64,000 nt of DNA. Source: Saccharopolyspora flava (GTDB lineage Bacteria > Actinomycetota > Actinomycetes > Mycobacteriales > Pseudonocardiaceae). Position 1 is the first letter of the stretch. The number at the start of each line of letters is the position of its first letter. The notes beneath the pieces were generated by a model that searched no databases, was not told where the DNA came from, and worked only from the letters and a program-made list of their open reading frames with translations. The DNA lies in assembly GCF_900116135.1 (NCBI RefSeq), contig NZ_FOZX01000004.1:310001-374000 (forward strand), in the 5' to 3' direction. Below are positions 54,210 to 63,120 of this stretch, piece after piece. A program made the position numbers and the translations under genes.

Positions 54210-54968
54210 ATGACGACCGCGAAGAGCAACCCGATGCGCTCGGTGCACCGGGCTTTCGAAGTCCTGAAAGTGCTGGAGCTCGCGCAGCAACCGCTGCGGC
54301 TGACCGACCTGGCCCAGCGCAGCGAGCTGCACGTGGCCACCACGCAACGCCTGGTCAACGTGCTCATCGAGCACGGCTACGCCAGCAGGCACGCCAACGG
54401 CTACACCGCCGGGCCCGCCTCGCTGTCGACCGCGCACGCGTTCGCGATGACCAGCCCGCTGCGGCTGGTCGCCCGGCCCGTGCTGGAGGAGCTCGCCGCC
54501 GCCACCGGCCTGACCGCCTCGCTGTACGTGCGCGTGCAGGAGAGCCGGGTGCTGATCGACCGGGTCGAAGGCGGGCGGCGCCCGCAGTACTCGCTGCCCA
54601 TCGGGGAGCGGCTGCCGCTCTACCCGGGTGCCGCGGGCAAGGTCTTCCTGGCCGCCGCGGACGATCTCGCGGCGGAGGCCGCGCGGTTCGGCACGGTGAC
54701 CTTCACCAGCGGGAAGACGGTGGACGAGGCGGGCATTCGTGCGGACCTGGAGCGGATCCGCCGCGACGGGTGCGCGATCTCGGTCGACGAGCGCAAGACC
54801 GGGACCACCGCGATCGCTGCGCTGATCAACGACAACGCGGGAAACCTGCTGGGCTCCCTCGGGCTCAGCGGCGCCAGCTCGTCCTTCGGCGACGTCAACG
54901 ACTCCGCCCTGCCCGGCGAGGTGCGCCGCGCCGCGCAGACCATCGGATTCCGCGTCCCCGCGGCCTGA
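54210..54968 (+). CDS. IclR-family regulator
   Basis: A 252-residue repressor/activator. The winged HTH is at about residues 20-60 (LRLTDLAQRSELHVATTQRL) and the effector domain follows, with LPIGERLPLYPGAAGKVFLA and the C-terminal ISVDERKTGTTAIAALI. IclR proteins respond to small organic acids. It is divergent from the fusion/TRAP genes and convergent with the MHS transporter, all of which it may control. A strong CAGGAGG precedes the ATG. Confidence 0.93.
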   Translation: MTTAKSNPMRSVHRAFEVLKVLELAQQPLRLTDLAQRSELHVATTQRLVNVLIEHGYASRHANGYTAGPASLSTAHAFAMTSPLRLVARPVLEELAAATGLTASLYVRVQESRVLIDRVEGGRRPQYSLPIGERLPLYPGAAGKVFLAAADDLAAEAARFGTVTFTSGKTVDEAGIRADLERIRRDGCAISVDERKTGTTAIAALINDNAGNLLGSLGLSGASSSFGDVNDSALPGEVRRAAQTIGFRVPAA

Positions 54969-54983
54969 CTCACTTCGTGCGCG

Positions 54984-55019
54984 TGGGTGGCGCAGTTTTC
55001 ATGAAAACTGCGCCACCCA
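54984..55019. repeat. GTTTTCATGAAAAC palindrome, 36 bp
   Basis: A perfect 36-bp palindrome (arms TGGGTGGCGCAGTTTTCA) centred on CATG, 15 bp after the IclR stop. The inner CAGTTTT/AAAACTG matches the long-stem family. It probably terminates iclR. Confidence 0.9.
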
Positions 55020-55121
55020 AACCGAGGTATCACCTGAAACTCCACCCCACCACGAGAGAACGTGCTGGTGGCAGGGCATCCGGGGTTCGTCGGGGGAAGT
55101 TTCGACGGAAGGTTCCTCTGG

Positions 55122-55168
55122 GTGGGTGGTGGGGGAAGTTTTCATGAAAACTTCCCCCCCCCACCCAC
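55122..55168. repeat. GTTTTCATGAAAAC palindrome before MHS gene end
   Basis: The core at 55138-55151 has arms GTGGGTGGTGGGGGAAG and its near-perfect complement, offset by one C-run length difference. It lies 4 bp after the MHS stop codon (minus strand). With the copy at 54984 it separates two convergent genes. Confidence 0.9.
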
Positions 55169-55172
55169 GAAA

Positions 55173-56480
55173 TCAGCCCACGGACGCGGTCGTCTCGTTG
55201 AGGTCGCGCTTGTAGGTCTCGGCCAGCAGGTAGGTCGAGACGAACGAGATCAGGCACAGCACCACGACGTACCCGGCGATGGACAGCGAGCTGCCGGTGG
55301 CGGCGAACAGGGCGGTGCAGATCATCGGGGCGATGCCGCCGCCGAGGATCGCCGCGATCTGGTACGCCAGCGACGCGCCGCTGTAGCGCAGCCGGGTGCT
55401 GAACAGCTCCGAGAAGAACGCCGACTGCGGCCCGTACACGGCGGTCCGGCACGCCTGCACGACGATGCCCGCCAGCAGGAACAGCCCGATCACCCCGGTG
55501 TCGACCAGCATGATCCACGGCACGGCGAACACCGCGAGCATGAGCATCCCGCCGAGCGCCATGCCGCGTCGGCCGATGCGGTCCGACAGCACCCCGAACG
55601 CCATCATCAGCGGGATGTCGATCGCGGCCAGCAGGGCGTTGGCGCTGAGGATCGTGGTGCGCTCGTAGTCCAGGGTCTTGGTGGTGTAGGAGACGATCCA
55701 GGTGGTGCCGACGTAGAACGTCGCGTTGGTGGCCAGGAACGAGCCGGCCGCGAGCAGGATCGTCTTCGGGTGGCGGCGCAGCACCTCGACCACCGGCATC
55801 CGCTCGGCGCGCTCCCGCTCCTGCCGTTGCACGGCCTGCTCGAACACCGGGCTCTCGCTGATCTTGAGCCGGATGGCGAACCCGACGACGATCAGCAAAG
55901 CGCTGCACAGGAACGGGATGCGCCATCCCCAGGCCATGAACGCCTCGTCGGACACCGTCGCCGACAGCACCGTGAACGTCAGGTTGCCCAGCAGCAGGCC
56001 CGCGGGCACTCCGACCTGCGGCCAGCTCCCGTAGAAACCGCGCTTGCCCTCGGGTGCGTGCTCTACGGCCATGAGCGCGGCGCCGCCCCACTCGCCGCCG
56101 ACGCCGATGCCCTGGGCGAAGCGCAGCAGCGTCAGCAGGATCGGCGCCCACACGCCGATGGTGGCGTAGGTCGGCAGCAGACCCATGAGCAGCGTCGCGA
56201 AGCCCATCAGCATCAGCGAGGCGATGAGCATGGGTTTGCGGCCGAGCTTGTCGCCGTAGTGCGCGAACAGCACGCCGCCGATGGGGCGGGCGATGAAGCC
56301 GACGGCGAAGGTCGCGAAGGCCGCGACGGTGCCGACGACGGGGTCGAACTCGGGGAAGAACAGCTGGTTGAACACCAGCGCTGCGGCGGTGCCGTAGATG
56401 AAGAAGTCGTACCACTCGATGGTGGTGCCGATGAGGCTGGCGAGCGCGACGCGGCGCGCGCTTGTCGCGGTGGCGGCCAT
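55173..56480 (-). CDS. MFS transporter, metabolite:H+ symporter family
   Basis: A 435-residue importer with twelve helices. IGTTIEWYDFFIYGTAAAL (residues 17-35) is the MHS signature, GVLFAHYGDKLGRKPML near residue 70 is motif A, and FAQGIGVGGEWGGAALMAVE near residue 125 completes the family. Substrates are organic acids or betaines. GGAGG lies upstream of the ATG. The convergent IclR regulator and the carboxylate enzymes beyond it suggest a shared acid substrate. Confidence 0.93.
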   Translation of the reverse strand: MAATATSARRVALASLIGTTIEWYDFFIYGTAAALVFNQLFFPEFDPVVGTVAAFATFAVGFIARPIGGVLFAHYGDKLGRKPMLIASLMLMGFATLLMGLLPTYATIGVWAPILLTLLRFAQGIGVGGEWGGAALMAVEHAPEGKRGFYGSWPQVGVPAGLLLGNLTFTVLSATVSDEAFMAWGWRIPFLCSALLIVVGFAIRLKISESPVFEQAVQRQERERAERMPVVEVLRRHPKTILLAAGSFLATNATFYVGTTWIVSYTTKTLDYERTTILSANALLAAIDIPLMMAFGVLSDRIGRRGMALGGMLMLAVFAVPWIMLVDTGVIGLFLLAGIVVQACRTAVYGPQSAFFSELFSTRLRYSGASLAYQIAAILGGGIAPMICTALFAATGSSLSIAGYVVVLCLISFVSTYLLAETYKRDLNETTASVG

Positions 56481-56819
56481 CCGGTCGTCCTCCGAGGTGT
56501 TGATCCGGATCTGCTGTGACCCAGATAACTAACGGTGTAAGTTTTAGCGACGGTAGCCATCGGGACAAATCGCCACAAGGGGTACTTGGCGGACACCCCG
56601 CCAGGCGGAAGAAAGTTTCGGAAATGTCTGGCATCAGGGTGGTGATCGAAGCGGGCGCCGGGTTGCTCGCCGCGCGTAATCCCGCTGATGGACACGATTC
56701 ACTTCGGCGCGCGAGAATCCTTGCGGCCGAAAGTGTTTCGAAAAACTCTCGTTGACCGGCGGTCGGCGGCACCGCATACTCGCTGGTGGCTCTTCCGTCG
56801 GCGTCGTCGAGAGGATGCG
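56481..56819. other. Divergent intergenic region, MHS and deacetylase promoters
   Basis: About 340 bp with no supportable gene. The first part (56515-56560) is AT-richer and should hold the transporter promoter on the minus strand. GAAAGTTTCGGAAATGTC-like and GAAAGTGTTTCGAAAA stretches near 56609 and 56732 are short A/T-rich motifs of unknown meaning. Confidence 0.5.
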
Positions 56820-57485
56820 GTGAACATGTCAGCGAGAGCGCGAGCCTGCGCCGTGAGCGCGGTCCTGGCGGCAGCGGTGGTGGTCGCCCCGGCGGCCGAA
56901 TCGGCACCCGAATGCTCGGGGTACGTCGGACTCACCTTCGACGACGGACCCGGCGAGACCACCACCCAGCTGCTCGACGCCCTCCTCGAGAACGGGCTGC
57001 GCGCAACGATGTTCAACCAGGGTGACCACGCCGACGCCAACCCGTCGCTGGTCGCCGCGCAGGTCGAGGCGGGCATGCAGGTCGGCAACCACAGCTACAC
57101 CCACCCGCACATGACCGAGCTGAGCCGGTCCGAGATGGACTCGGAGATCTCCCGCGCGCAGCAGGCGATCTCAGCGGCCGGCGGCGGAAGCCCGGTCCTG
57201 TTCCGCCCGCCCTACGGCGAGACCAACGAGACCCTGCACGAGGTCGAGGCCGCCCACGGGCTCACCGAGGTCATCTGGGACGTCGACTCCCAGGACTGGA
57301 ACAACGCCACGGTGGACGAGATCGTCGCGGCCAACGCGAGCCTCACCGACGGCCAGGTCATCCTCATGCACGACTGGCCGCCCAACACCCTCACCGCCAT
57401 CCCGCGCATCGCCGAAACCCTCAGCACCCAAGGCCTCTGCCCAGGAGTCATCTCCCCAGAAACAGGCCACGCCGTAGCCCCCTGA
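56820..57485 (+). CDS. Secreted polysaccharide deacetylase
   Basis: A 221-residue NodB-domain esterase. A signal peptide covers about residues 1-32 (cleaved after AESA). Catalytic motifs are TFDDGPGE near residue 41, GNHSYTHPHM near residue 90 with the zinc His pair, RPPYGETN near residue 130 and ILMHDWPP near residue 182. It probably removes acetyl groups from chitin-like or peptidoglycan sugars. GTG 56820 (GAGAGG 5 bp upstream) is preferred over ATG 56826. Ends 1 bp before the convergent uridine kinase. Confidence 0.92.
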   Translation: MNMSARARACAVSAVLAAAVVVAPAAESAPECSGYVGLTFDDGPGETTTQLLDALLENGLRATMFNQGDHADANPSLVAAQVEAGMQVGNHSYTHPHMTELSRSEMDSEISRAQQAISAAGGGSPVLFRPPYGETNETLHEVEAAHGLTEVIWDVDSQDWNNATVDEIVAANASLTDGQVILMHDWPPNTLTAIPRIAETLSTQGLCPGVISPETGHAVAP

Positions 57486-57486
57486 C

Positions 57487-58170
57487 TCACGCCCGGACCG
57501 GTGGTCTTCCGCGAATGATCCGAGGTTCGGCGAGGTCGTTGTTGTCGATGACGACGGAGGCGTGCTCGGTGGGGCGGCACAGTTCGAAGTAGAGGCGCTG
57601 GCCCTCGACGTATCGCCGGTTGCTCGGCGCCAGCGGGTCCGCGTCGCCGTACCCTCGCTGCGCGCCACGAGGTATCGAGACCTCGAAATCGACGTGCAGG
57701 AACGCGGAATGGTCCCAGTAGCCGAGCAGTTCGGGGCGGTGGAGGAAGATGCCATCGACGATGAGAACGGCGTCGACAGGTGCTCGCGCCCAGGTCTCCT
57801 CAACCGGCTGGTCGGATTCGTGGTCGAACACGGCTGTGCGGTAGCGCCCATCGCCACCCGGTGACAGCGGGTCGAGCAGGGCCTCGCGCAGGGAGTCGTA
57901 GTCGTAGGAGTCGAGGAAGAATCCTTCTGGTGACGCGCGGCCTCGATGGTGGCGCACGTGCCTGGGGTTGTGGAAGTCGTCGACGCTGGCCCGAACGGCC
58001 GGTCTCCCGAGGGCTTCGACGCGCTCGGCGAGTTCGTCGCCGAAAACGGTCTTCCCCGCGCCATCTACCCCGTCGACCCCGACTCGGACCACTCGGTCGG
58101 TCTGCGCCGACACCGCTGTCTCGGCTACGCCCTGCAGGACAGCCGTCCGTCGCGGCGTGCGAATTCCCAT
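57487..58170 (-). CDS. Uridine kinase-like P-loop kinase
   Basis: A 227-residue nucleoside/panthothenate-kinase-like protein. Walker A is GVDGVDGAGKT near residue 32, ASVDDFHNPR near residue 61 is the uridine-kinase substrate motif, and LIVDGIFLHRPEL near residue 135 the Walker B-like region. Actinobacterial members are annotated as uridine kinase; phosphorylation of uridine or a similar nucleoside is likely. Base use is slightly less GC-rich than neighbours. No ribosome site is evident. Confidence 0.87.
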   Translation of the reverse strand: MGIRTPRRTAVLQGVAETAVSAQTDRVVRVGVDGVDGAGKTVFGDELAERVEALGRPAVRASVDDFHNPRHVRHHRGRASPEGFFLDSYDYDSLREALLDPLSPGGDGRYRTAVFDHESDQPVEETWARAPVDAVLIVDGIFLHRPELLGYWDHSAFLHVDFEVSIPRGAQRGYGDADPLAPSNRRYVEGQRLYFELCRPTEHASVVIDNNDLAEPRIIRGRPPVRA

Positions 58171-58726
58171 CGGCGCATCCTAGGTCGGGGGTCATACCTG
58201 CTCGTTCCTGCGAGAGTCTTCCTCGTGATCGCGCCGCGTGAAAGACGTCTCATGTCACGTGCTTTCGACTGCGATGAGGCGACCACCCGATCCAGTGATG
58301 GCCATTCGCTCGCATTTTCGAATGCGTTGGCGCATCATGGGTACATGAGTTCGAAAACCGAGGCGCTGACCGCCGTTTCCGCAGATAGCGTCACCGACGC
58401 GGCATTGACCGATCATCGGCCCACCAACATCGATGACGGGGGAGTCGTGTCGTCCTCGCCTGTCAAGGCGGTGACGACACGGACGTCCCGACTTGGTGGA
58501 GCAGCGAGATCTTCCACCCGAGAAATCATCCGGAACGTCATGAGCCGACCACGTGCGCGGGCTCCCGGGCTTGAGGCAGCGACATGAGTCGACCGGGCAG
58601 CCGGCCTCCGTGGGGGCATCCCGGCATATCCCAACAGGGCACGACTGTTGTTTGACAATTGCAGAGTGGGAAAGCGGGTCTTGCGGACCACGCCTCACCC
58701 TCGGGTGGTTCGGGACTCTCCGTCGG
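58171..58726. other. Lower-GC intergenic region without recognisable gene
   Basis: About 555 bp with lower GC than the window. Open frames exist on both strands (for example 58345-58587, plus) but none has a ribosome site, the usual codon bias or a recognised domain. TTGTTTGACAATTGC near 58647 is an AT-rich motif. It may be a degraded gene or an insertion scar. Confidence 0.45.
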
Positions 58727-59358
58727 TTAGCGGAGCGTCTTGGCCAGCAGCGTGACACCCAGCGTCGCGTAGGTGGTTGCTGCGAGGTGGTTGAGGAGGG
58801 TGCGGGGGCGTGGGCGGTGGAGGAGCCGGTCGCGGACGGCTCCGGCTGCGCAGCCGATCGCGAGGTCGGTGAGCAGGCCCAGGGATTGCAGGAGGAATCC
58901 GAGCAGCAGGAGCTGGAGGGTCGGGTTCTTCTCCGCGTCGCCGAGGAATTGGGGGAGGAACGCGGTGAAGAACAGAGCGATCTTCGGGTTGGCGATGTTG
59001 ACCAGGAACCCCTTCCGGAACGCGCGGGTGGGGGTCGTCGCGATCTCCACCGGGGCTGCGGCGGTGCGCCAGGTCGTCCACGCCAGGTAGGCGAGGTACG
59101 CGGCTCCGCCGAGCTGCAGGGCGGTGACGAGGCTCGGCGTGGCTGCGAGGAAGGCGCCGAGGCCGAGGGCGGTGAGCACCACGTAGACGCTCTCACGCCC
59201 GCGGTGATGCCCAGAGCTGCCCTGGTCGTTCCGCGGAGTCCGTCGCGCAGACCCGTGGCGACCATGAACGCCATGTCGGGTCCGGGCGCCAGCAGCAGGA
59301 TCGCCACGGCCGCCAGGAACGCGGGCAGCACGCTGACGTCGATGTAACCCGTGGACAT
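58727..59358 (-). pseudogene. LysE-family exporter, frameshifted
   Basis: A 2-bp duplication breaks a LysE/RhtB amino-acid exporter. The first frame (from ATG 59358) reads PAFLAAVAILLLAPGPDMAF and ALGITAG, normal for the family, then derails at ASTWC. The correct continuation (VLTALGLGAFLAATPSLVTA and FLVNIANPKIALFFTAFLP) lies in another frame ending at 58727. Removing two bases from the CTCT at 59190-59193 restores a 209-residue protein. Either a recent mutation or a sequencing error. A palindrome and CGNR regulator lie upstream. Confidence 0.88.
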
Positions 59359-59367
59359 GGTTCAGCA

Positions 59368-59387
59368 GGTTACATGCCGACGTAACC
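59368..59387. promoter_or_regulatory. Inverted repeat between LysE and CGNR genes
   Basis: GGTTAC (59368-59373) and GTAACC (59382-59387) form a perfect 6-8-6 inverted repeat in the 62-bp divergent gap. GTAACC also occurs at 59344. It is a likely binding site for the CGNR regulator. Confidence 0.55.
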
Positions 59388-59420
59388 GGCAGGAAGTGAT
59401 GTGTCGGTTAGCCTGGGGAT

Positions 59421-59903
59421 GTGCCGGCTGTTCCTGTGCTCGACCTGGGTGAGCTCGTGGAGTTCGTGAACGAGTTCGCCGACGAACCGCGCGCCGCCGC
59501 TGGGGAGCAGGGGGCGCCGTACCCGGACGTCGCGACCGTGCTGGGGTGGTCGGCCTCGACGGACCCGGTGTCCGCCGCCAACGCGCTGTTCCGGGTGTTC
59601 GCCGCCGAACGCCCGCTCGTCGAGCTCAACGGGCTGCTGCGGGCGATCCGGCCGATCCCGGTCATGACCACCCACGGGCTGACCTGGGCCGTCGAGTCCA
59701 GCGCCGACGTCCTGCCCGCCGCGCTGAGCACCTGCCTGCTCGGCTGGCTGCTGCACCACGACGAGAGCCGCCTGGGCACGTGCCAGGCCGCCCGCTGCGT
59801 CGACGTCTACGCCGACTCATCCCCGACGGGACGCCGCCGCTTCTGCTCCCCGACCTGCCTCAACCGCCACAAGGTCGCCGCCCACCGCGCGCGGAATCGT
59901 TAG
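59421..59903 (+). CDS. CGNR zinc-finger regulator
   Basis: A 160-residue protein with an ABATE-type N-terminal domain and a C-terminal CGNR zinc finger (CQAARCVDVYADSS, then RFCSPTCLNRHKVAAHRAR at residues 140-158). Cys residues at the ends of both parts are the zinc ligands. It is divergent from the LysE exporter, a common exporter-regulator pairing. TAGCCT at 59409-59414 is a -10 directly before GTG 59421, and no ribosome site is seen, so the message is likely leaderless. Confidence 0.9.
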   Translation: MPAVPVLDLGELVEFVNEFADEPRAAAGEQGAPYPDVATVLGWSASTDPVSAANALFRVFAAERPLVELNGLLRAIRPIPVMTTHGLTWAVESSADVLPAALSTCLLGWLLHHDESRLGTCQAARCVDVYADSSPTGRRRFCSPTCLNRHKVAAHRARNR

Positions 59904-60652
59904 CCCGTCAGGAACGGGTGGACGAAGGCGAGGGCTTCTGCGCTGTTGCGCCAGGCCCGGATGTGGTCGGCGTCCGGCATCGACACGAACGGAGTGCCGG
60001 TGCGTTCGGCGAACGTGCGCATGGGGTCGTGCCAGGCGTCGGCGGTGCCCGCGTACATCAGCAGCGGTACCGGGCTCTTCGCCAGTGACTCGTGGAGACC
60101 CGGCTCGTGGCGGAACGCCTCGTAGTTGGCGTGCAGGGCGGCCGGGTCGGCGGCGTCGATGACTGCCGCGTGGTCGGGATTCGCGCGGGCGCCGTCGCGC
60201 ATGATCGGCCACGGGTCGGTGTCGGCGGGCAGGTTCAGGGCGCGGAGCATCGGGCCGATCGCCGATTCGAAGCCGTTGAGCGGGTCGAAGGCGCCGGCCA
60301 CCAGGCGGGTGAGCCGGTCGGGGGCGTGCACGGCGACGGCGTAGCCGGTGAGCGCGCCGAGCGAGTATCCCCAGAACGCGGCCTTCTCGTACCCGAGGTG
60401 GTCGAGCACCGCGGTGACGGAATCGGCGCGGCGAGCCGGCGAGTAGTCGGCCGGGTCGACGGGGGCCGAGCTGCCGCCGAGGCCGAGCGGGTCGACGGTG
60501 ATCACCGTGTGCGTCGCGGCCAGAGCGTCGGTGTACCCGGCCTCGCTCCACCGCCGACCGGTGTGGAACATGCCCGGATGCAGCACCAGCGGAGGACCCG
60601 CACCGGTGATCTCGTAGGCGATGTGCACTCCGTTGCGGTGCGCGAGCGGCAC
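59900..60652 (-). CDS. Alpha/beta hydrolase
   Basis: A 250-residue hydrolase. The nucleophile elbow is GYSLGA near residue 98, the oxyanion region PLVLHPGMFHTG near residue 18, the acid is in MYAGTADAWHDP near residue 200, and the catalytic His in MPDADHIRAW near residue 228. The substrate is unknown. The GTG at 60652 has GGGAGG 6 bp upstream. It overlaps the CGNR gene end by 4 bp and follows the PQQ dehydrogenase operon behind a strong hairpin. Confidence 0.9.
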   Translation of the reverse strand: MPLAHRNGVHIAYEITGAGPPLVLHPGMFHTGRRWSEAGYTDALAATHTVITVDPLGLGGSSAPVDPADYSPARRADSVTAVLDHLGYEKAAFWGYSLGALTGYAVAVHAPDRLTRLVAGAFDPLNGFESAIGPMLRALNLPADTDPWPIMRDGARANPDHAAVIDAADPAALHANYEAFRHEPGLHESLAKSPVPLLMYAGTADAWHDPMRTFAERTGTPFVSMPDADHIRAWRNSAEALAFVHPFLTG

Positions 60653-60701
60653 GCGTCCCTCCCCTGCACCCCGGTTGGGGAGGAGCCTCTCACGACCGCC
60701 T

Positions 60702-60740
60702 CGTCGGTGGGGAGGTTTCGCCACAACCTCCCCACCAACG
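60702..60740 (-). terminator. Terminator after PQQ dehydrogenase gene
   Basis: CGTCGGTGGGGAGGTT (60702-60717) pairs with AACCTCCCCACCAACG (60725-60740) with one mismatch and a 7-nt loop, 14 bp beyond the stop. It separates this gene from the hydrolase. Confidence 0.7.
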
Positions 60741-60753
60741 ACGCATCGGGTGA

Positions 60754-62454
60754 TCAGCGGGTTGCGGGTTCTTCCGGGAGGGCGAAGACGATGAGGGCGC
60801 TGCCGTGGCCGGCGCCGAGCATGCCGGGCAGGAAGCCCTCGATCCAGCCGCCCCAGCCGACCGGGACCGCCACGTACTGCCTGCCCTCGACCGAGTAGGT
60901 CATCGGGCTGCCGTGGTGGCCGCTGCCGCACTGGAACTCCCACAGCTTCTCGCCGTTGCGGGCGTCCAGAGCCACGAACTCACCCGACGGAGTCCCGGCG
61001 AAGACCAGGTTCCCGGCGGTGGTCAGCACCGACGAGCACATCGGCAACGTGTTGCGCCAGCGCCACCTCTCGTTGCCCTCCGAGTCGAAAGCGCTGATGG
61101 AGCCGCGCATGTCGTCGGCATCGACCTGAACACCCGCGCCCCAGTAGGGAATTCCTTCGCGGAACTCGCGGCGACGCCGCGTCGCGGTGGCGCCGACGTC
61201 CTGCACCGGGACGTAGAACAGCTCCGTGCCCGGGTTGTAGGCGGCGTGCGTCCACTCCTTCGCCCCGGCAGGGCCGGGGTAGAAGTGCACCGGCTCGCCC
61301 TCGGCGTCCGGGTACTTGCGCGGGGTCACCTTGCCGTCGCGGGTGATGGTGCCCCAGTCGATCCGGTCCACGTAGGGCGTGACCGACACCAGCTCCCCGT
61401 TGGTGCGGTCGAGCACGAAGAAGTACCCGTTCTTGTCGAAGTGGCCGAGCATCTTGCGCCCGCCCTGGTCGAACAGGATGTTCTCCATCGTCGAGTCGTA
61501 GTCCCACACGTCGTGCGGGGTGCACTGGTAGTGCCACTGGATGGTGCCCGAGTCGACGTCGACGGCGATGATGCTGTCGGTGTAGAGGTTGTCGCCCTCG
61601 CGGACCGCGCCGTCGAAGTCCGGCGCCGGGTTGCCGGTCCCGGCGTAGAGCAGGTTCGTGTCGGGATCGAACGTCGCGGTGATCCACGGGTTCGCCCCGC
61701 CGCGCGCCCACGCCTCGCCGTCCGCCGGCCAGGTCTCCGACCCGGGCTCACCGGGCTTGGGGACGGTGTAGCAGCGCCACCGGTGCTGGCCGCTCTCCAG
61801 GTCGAAGGCGTCCATGTGGCCGCGCACCCCGAACTCGCCGCCCGCGCTGCCGGTGATGACCATGTCCTTGACGACCAGCGGAGCCAGCGAGGCGCTCTCG
61901 CCCGCCCGCACGTCGCCGATCGTCTTGTCCCACACGCGTTCCCCGGTCACCGAGTCCAGCGCCAGCAGGTGAGCGTTGGGCGTCACGGTGAACACCTTGC
62001 CCTTGGCCACCGCCACGCCGCGGTTGACGTTGCCGCAGCACAGCGACACGTCGTAGGGCACGGCGTGCTTGTAGCGCCACAGCTGGTCGCCGGTCTTGGC
62101 GTCCAGCGCCCACACCCAGCCGTCCCAGCCCGAGACGTACATGACCCCGTCGACGACCAGCGGGGTCGCCTCGAACGCGTAGGTCGACGCGCCCGCGATC
62201 ATGCCCGCCGTGCCCGCCTGGAAGATCCAGGCCGGTCCCATGCGCTTGACGGTGTCGGTGTTGATCTGGTCGAGCAGGCTGTAGCGCTGCCCGTCGTAGG
62301 CGCCGTAGTAGGTCAACCAGTTGTGCGACTCCGACCGGGCATCGAGCAGCCGGTCGTAGCCGACGCGGAAACCCACGTCGGGCGCGTTGCGGGGCACCGA
62401 GCTCAGCGTGCCGTGATCGATCGCCTCGCCGGCGTCGACGTATTCGAGAGTCAT
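60754..62454 (-). CDS. PQQ-dependent alcohol dehydrogenase, lanthanide-type site
   Basis: A 566-residue eight-bladed propeller quinoprotein. SLCCGNVNRG near residue 135 has the vicinal Cys-Cys that stacks on PQQ. GGEFGVRGH carries the metal-binding Glu, YAGTGNPAPD the Asn, and HDVWDYDSTMEN near residue 310 the catalytic Asp followed at +2 by a second Asp, the hallmark of lanthanide-dependent enzymes (XoxF, ExaF, PedH). No signal peptide is visible before MTLEYVDAGE, which is unusual for this class. The ATG at 62454 is 10 bp from the stop of its small upstream partner. Confidence 0.9.
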   Translation of the reverse strand: MTLEYVDAGEAIDHGTLSSVPRNAPDVGFRVGYDRLLDARSESHNWLTYYGAYDGQRYSLLDQINTDTVKRMGPAWIFQAGTAGMIAGASTYAFEATPLVVDGVMYVSGWDGWVWALDAKTGDQLWRYKHAVPYDVSLCCGNVNRGVAVAKGKVFTVTPNAHLLALDSVTGERVWDKTIGDVRAGESASLAPLVVKDMVITGSAGGEFGVRGHMDAFDLESGQHRWRCYTVPKPGEPGSETWPADGEAWARGGANPWITATFDPDTNLLYAGTGNPAPDFDGAVREGDNLYTDSIIAVDVDSGTIQWHYQCTPHDVWDYDSTMENILFDQGGRKMLGHFDKNGYFFVLDRTNGELVSVTPYVDRIDWGTITRDGKVTPRKYPDAEGEPVHFYPGPAGAKEWTHAAYNPGTELFYVPVQDVGATATRRRREFREGIPYWGAGVQVDADDMRGSISAFDSEGNERWRWRNTLPMCSSVLTTAGNLVFAGTPSGEFVALDARNGEKLWEFQCGSGHHGSPMTYSVEGRQYVAVPVGWGGWIEGFLPGMLGAGHGSALIVFALPEEPATR

Positions 62455-62464
62455 CGTCGTCCTC

Positions 62465-62926
62465 CTACGGGCGCATCTGGTCGGGACGGTCGAGCCGGGC
62501 CTCCGGCGGCACTTCACCGAGCACCACGATGGCGCCGGTCAGGCCGCGCCCCTCGTCGTTGCCGGTGGGCGAGGAGAACCAGTAGTAGCCGGGCCCGTCG
62601 AGGTTGAGCTTCGCGCGTCCCTTGGAGTGGTTGACCAGCCAGATGAACTTGCGGTCGCCGTTGCTGGGCAGCAGCGCGCAGTGGGTGTTGAGGTCGTCGT
62701 TGATCAGCGTCAGCTCGAGGTCGCCGCCGTGCGGGAGGACGAGAATCGAAGGGTCCCAGACGATCTCGTCGGGCAGGATGCGAACCGTGGCCTCCATCGT
62801 GCCGTCGGCCCGCTCGGTGGCCCGCTGGATGTTGCCGGTGCCGAGCACCCGGCCCAGGGCTGCGCCGTTCTGCGAGTCCAGGCCGACCTCGGTGAGCAGA
62901 TCGGTGCGTTCCTTGGCTGTCGTCAC
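62465..62926 (-). CDS. Cupredoxin-like PQQ-associated protein
   Basis: A 153-residue protein of the family annotated next to mycobacterial PQQ dehydrogenases (MSMEG_3727 type, from memory). LTLINDDLNTHCALLPSNGD near residue 72 and FIWLVNHSKGRAKLNLDGPG near residue 93 resemble a cupredoxin fold with possible Cys/His ligands. Possibly an electron acceptor or chaperone for the dehydrogenase encoded 10 bp downstream. An outstanding ribosome site, GGAGGTGATC (62931-62940), precedes GTG 62926. Confidence 0.82.
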   Translation of the reverse strand: MTTAKERTDLLTEVGLDSQNGAALGRVLGTGNIQRATERADGTMEATVRILPDEIVWDPSILVLPHGGDLELTLINDDLNTHCALLPSNGDRKFIWLVNHSKGRAKLNLDGPGYYWFSSPTGNDEGRGLTGAIVVLGEVPPEARLDRPDQMRP

Positions 62927-63120
62927 CGGAGATCACCTCCTTGTGAATCCGTTCGCGACAGGCCGGTGCGCGCGACAGGGGGAACAGCGGTTCGAGCGCC
63001 CGGCGAGGGCCAAACCACTTGGCCCGTAACGGAATCGGACACTACGCCGGGTGCCGGGTGGCGGACACTCGACGCCGCCGGGCCGGGGGCCCGCACCGCT
63101 CGCAGGGCGAGGCCTACCGC

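Noticed and set aside
57946-58587. 213-codon plus-strand frame antisense to the uridine kinase
   Set aside because: Most of it mirrors the kinase frame; the remainder (58171-58587) has no ribosome site, no domain and atypical codons.
58171-58726. Insertion-sequence remnant in the lower-GC gap
   Set aside because: No terminal inverted repeats, target duplication or transposase motif could be identified.
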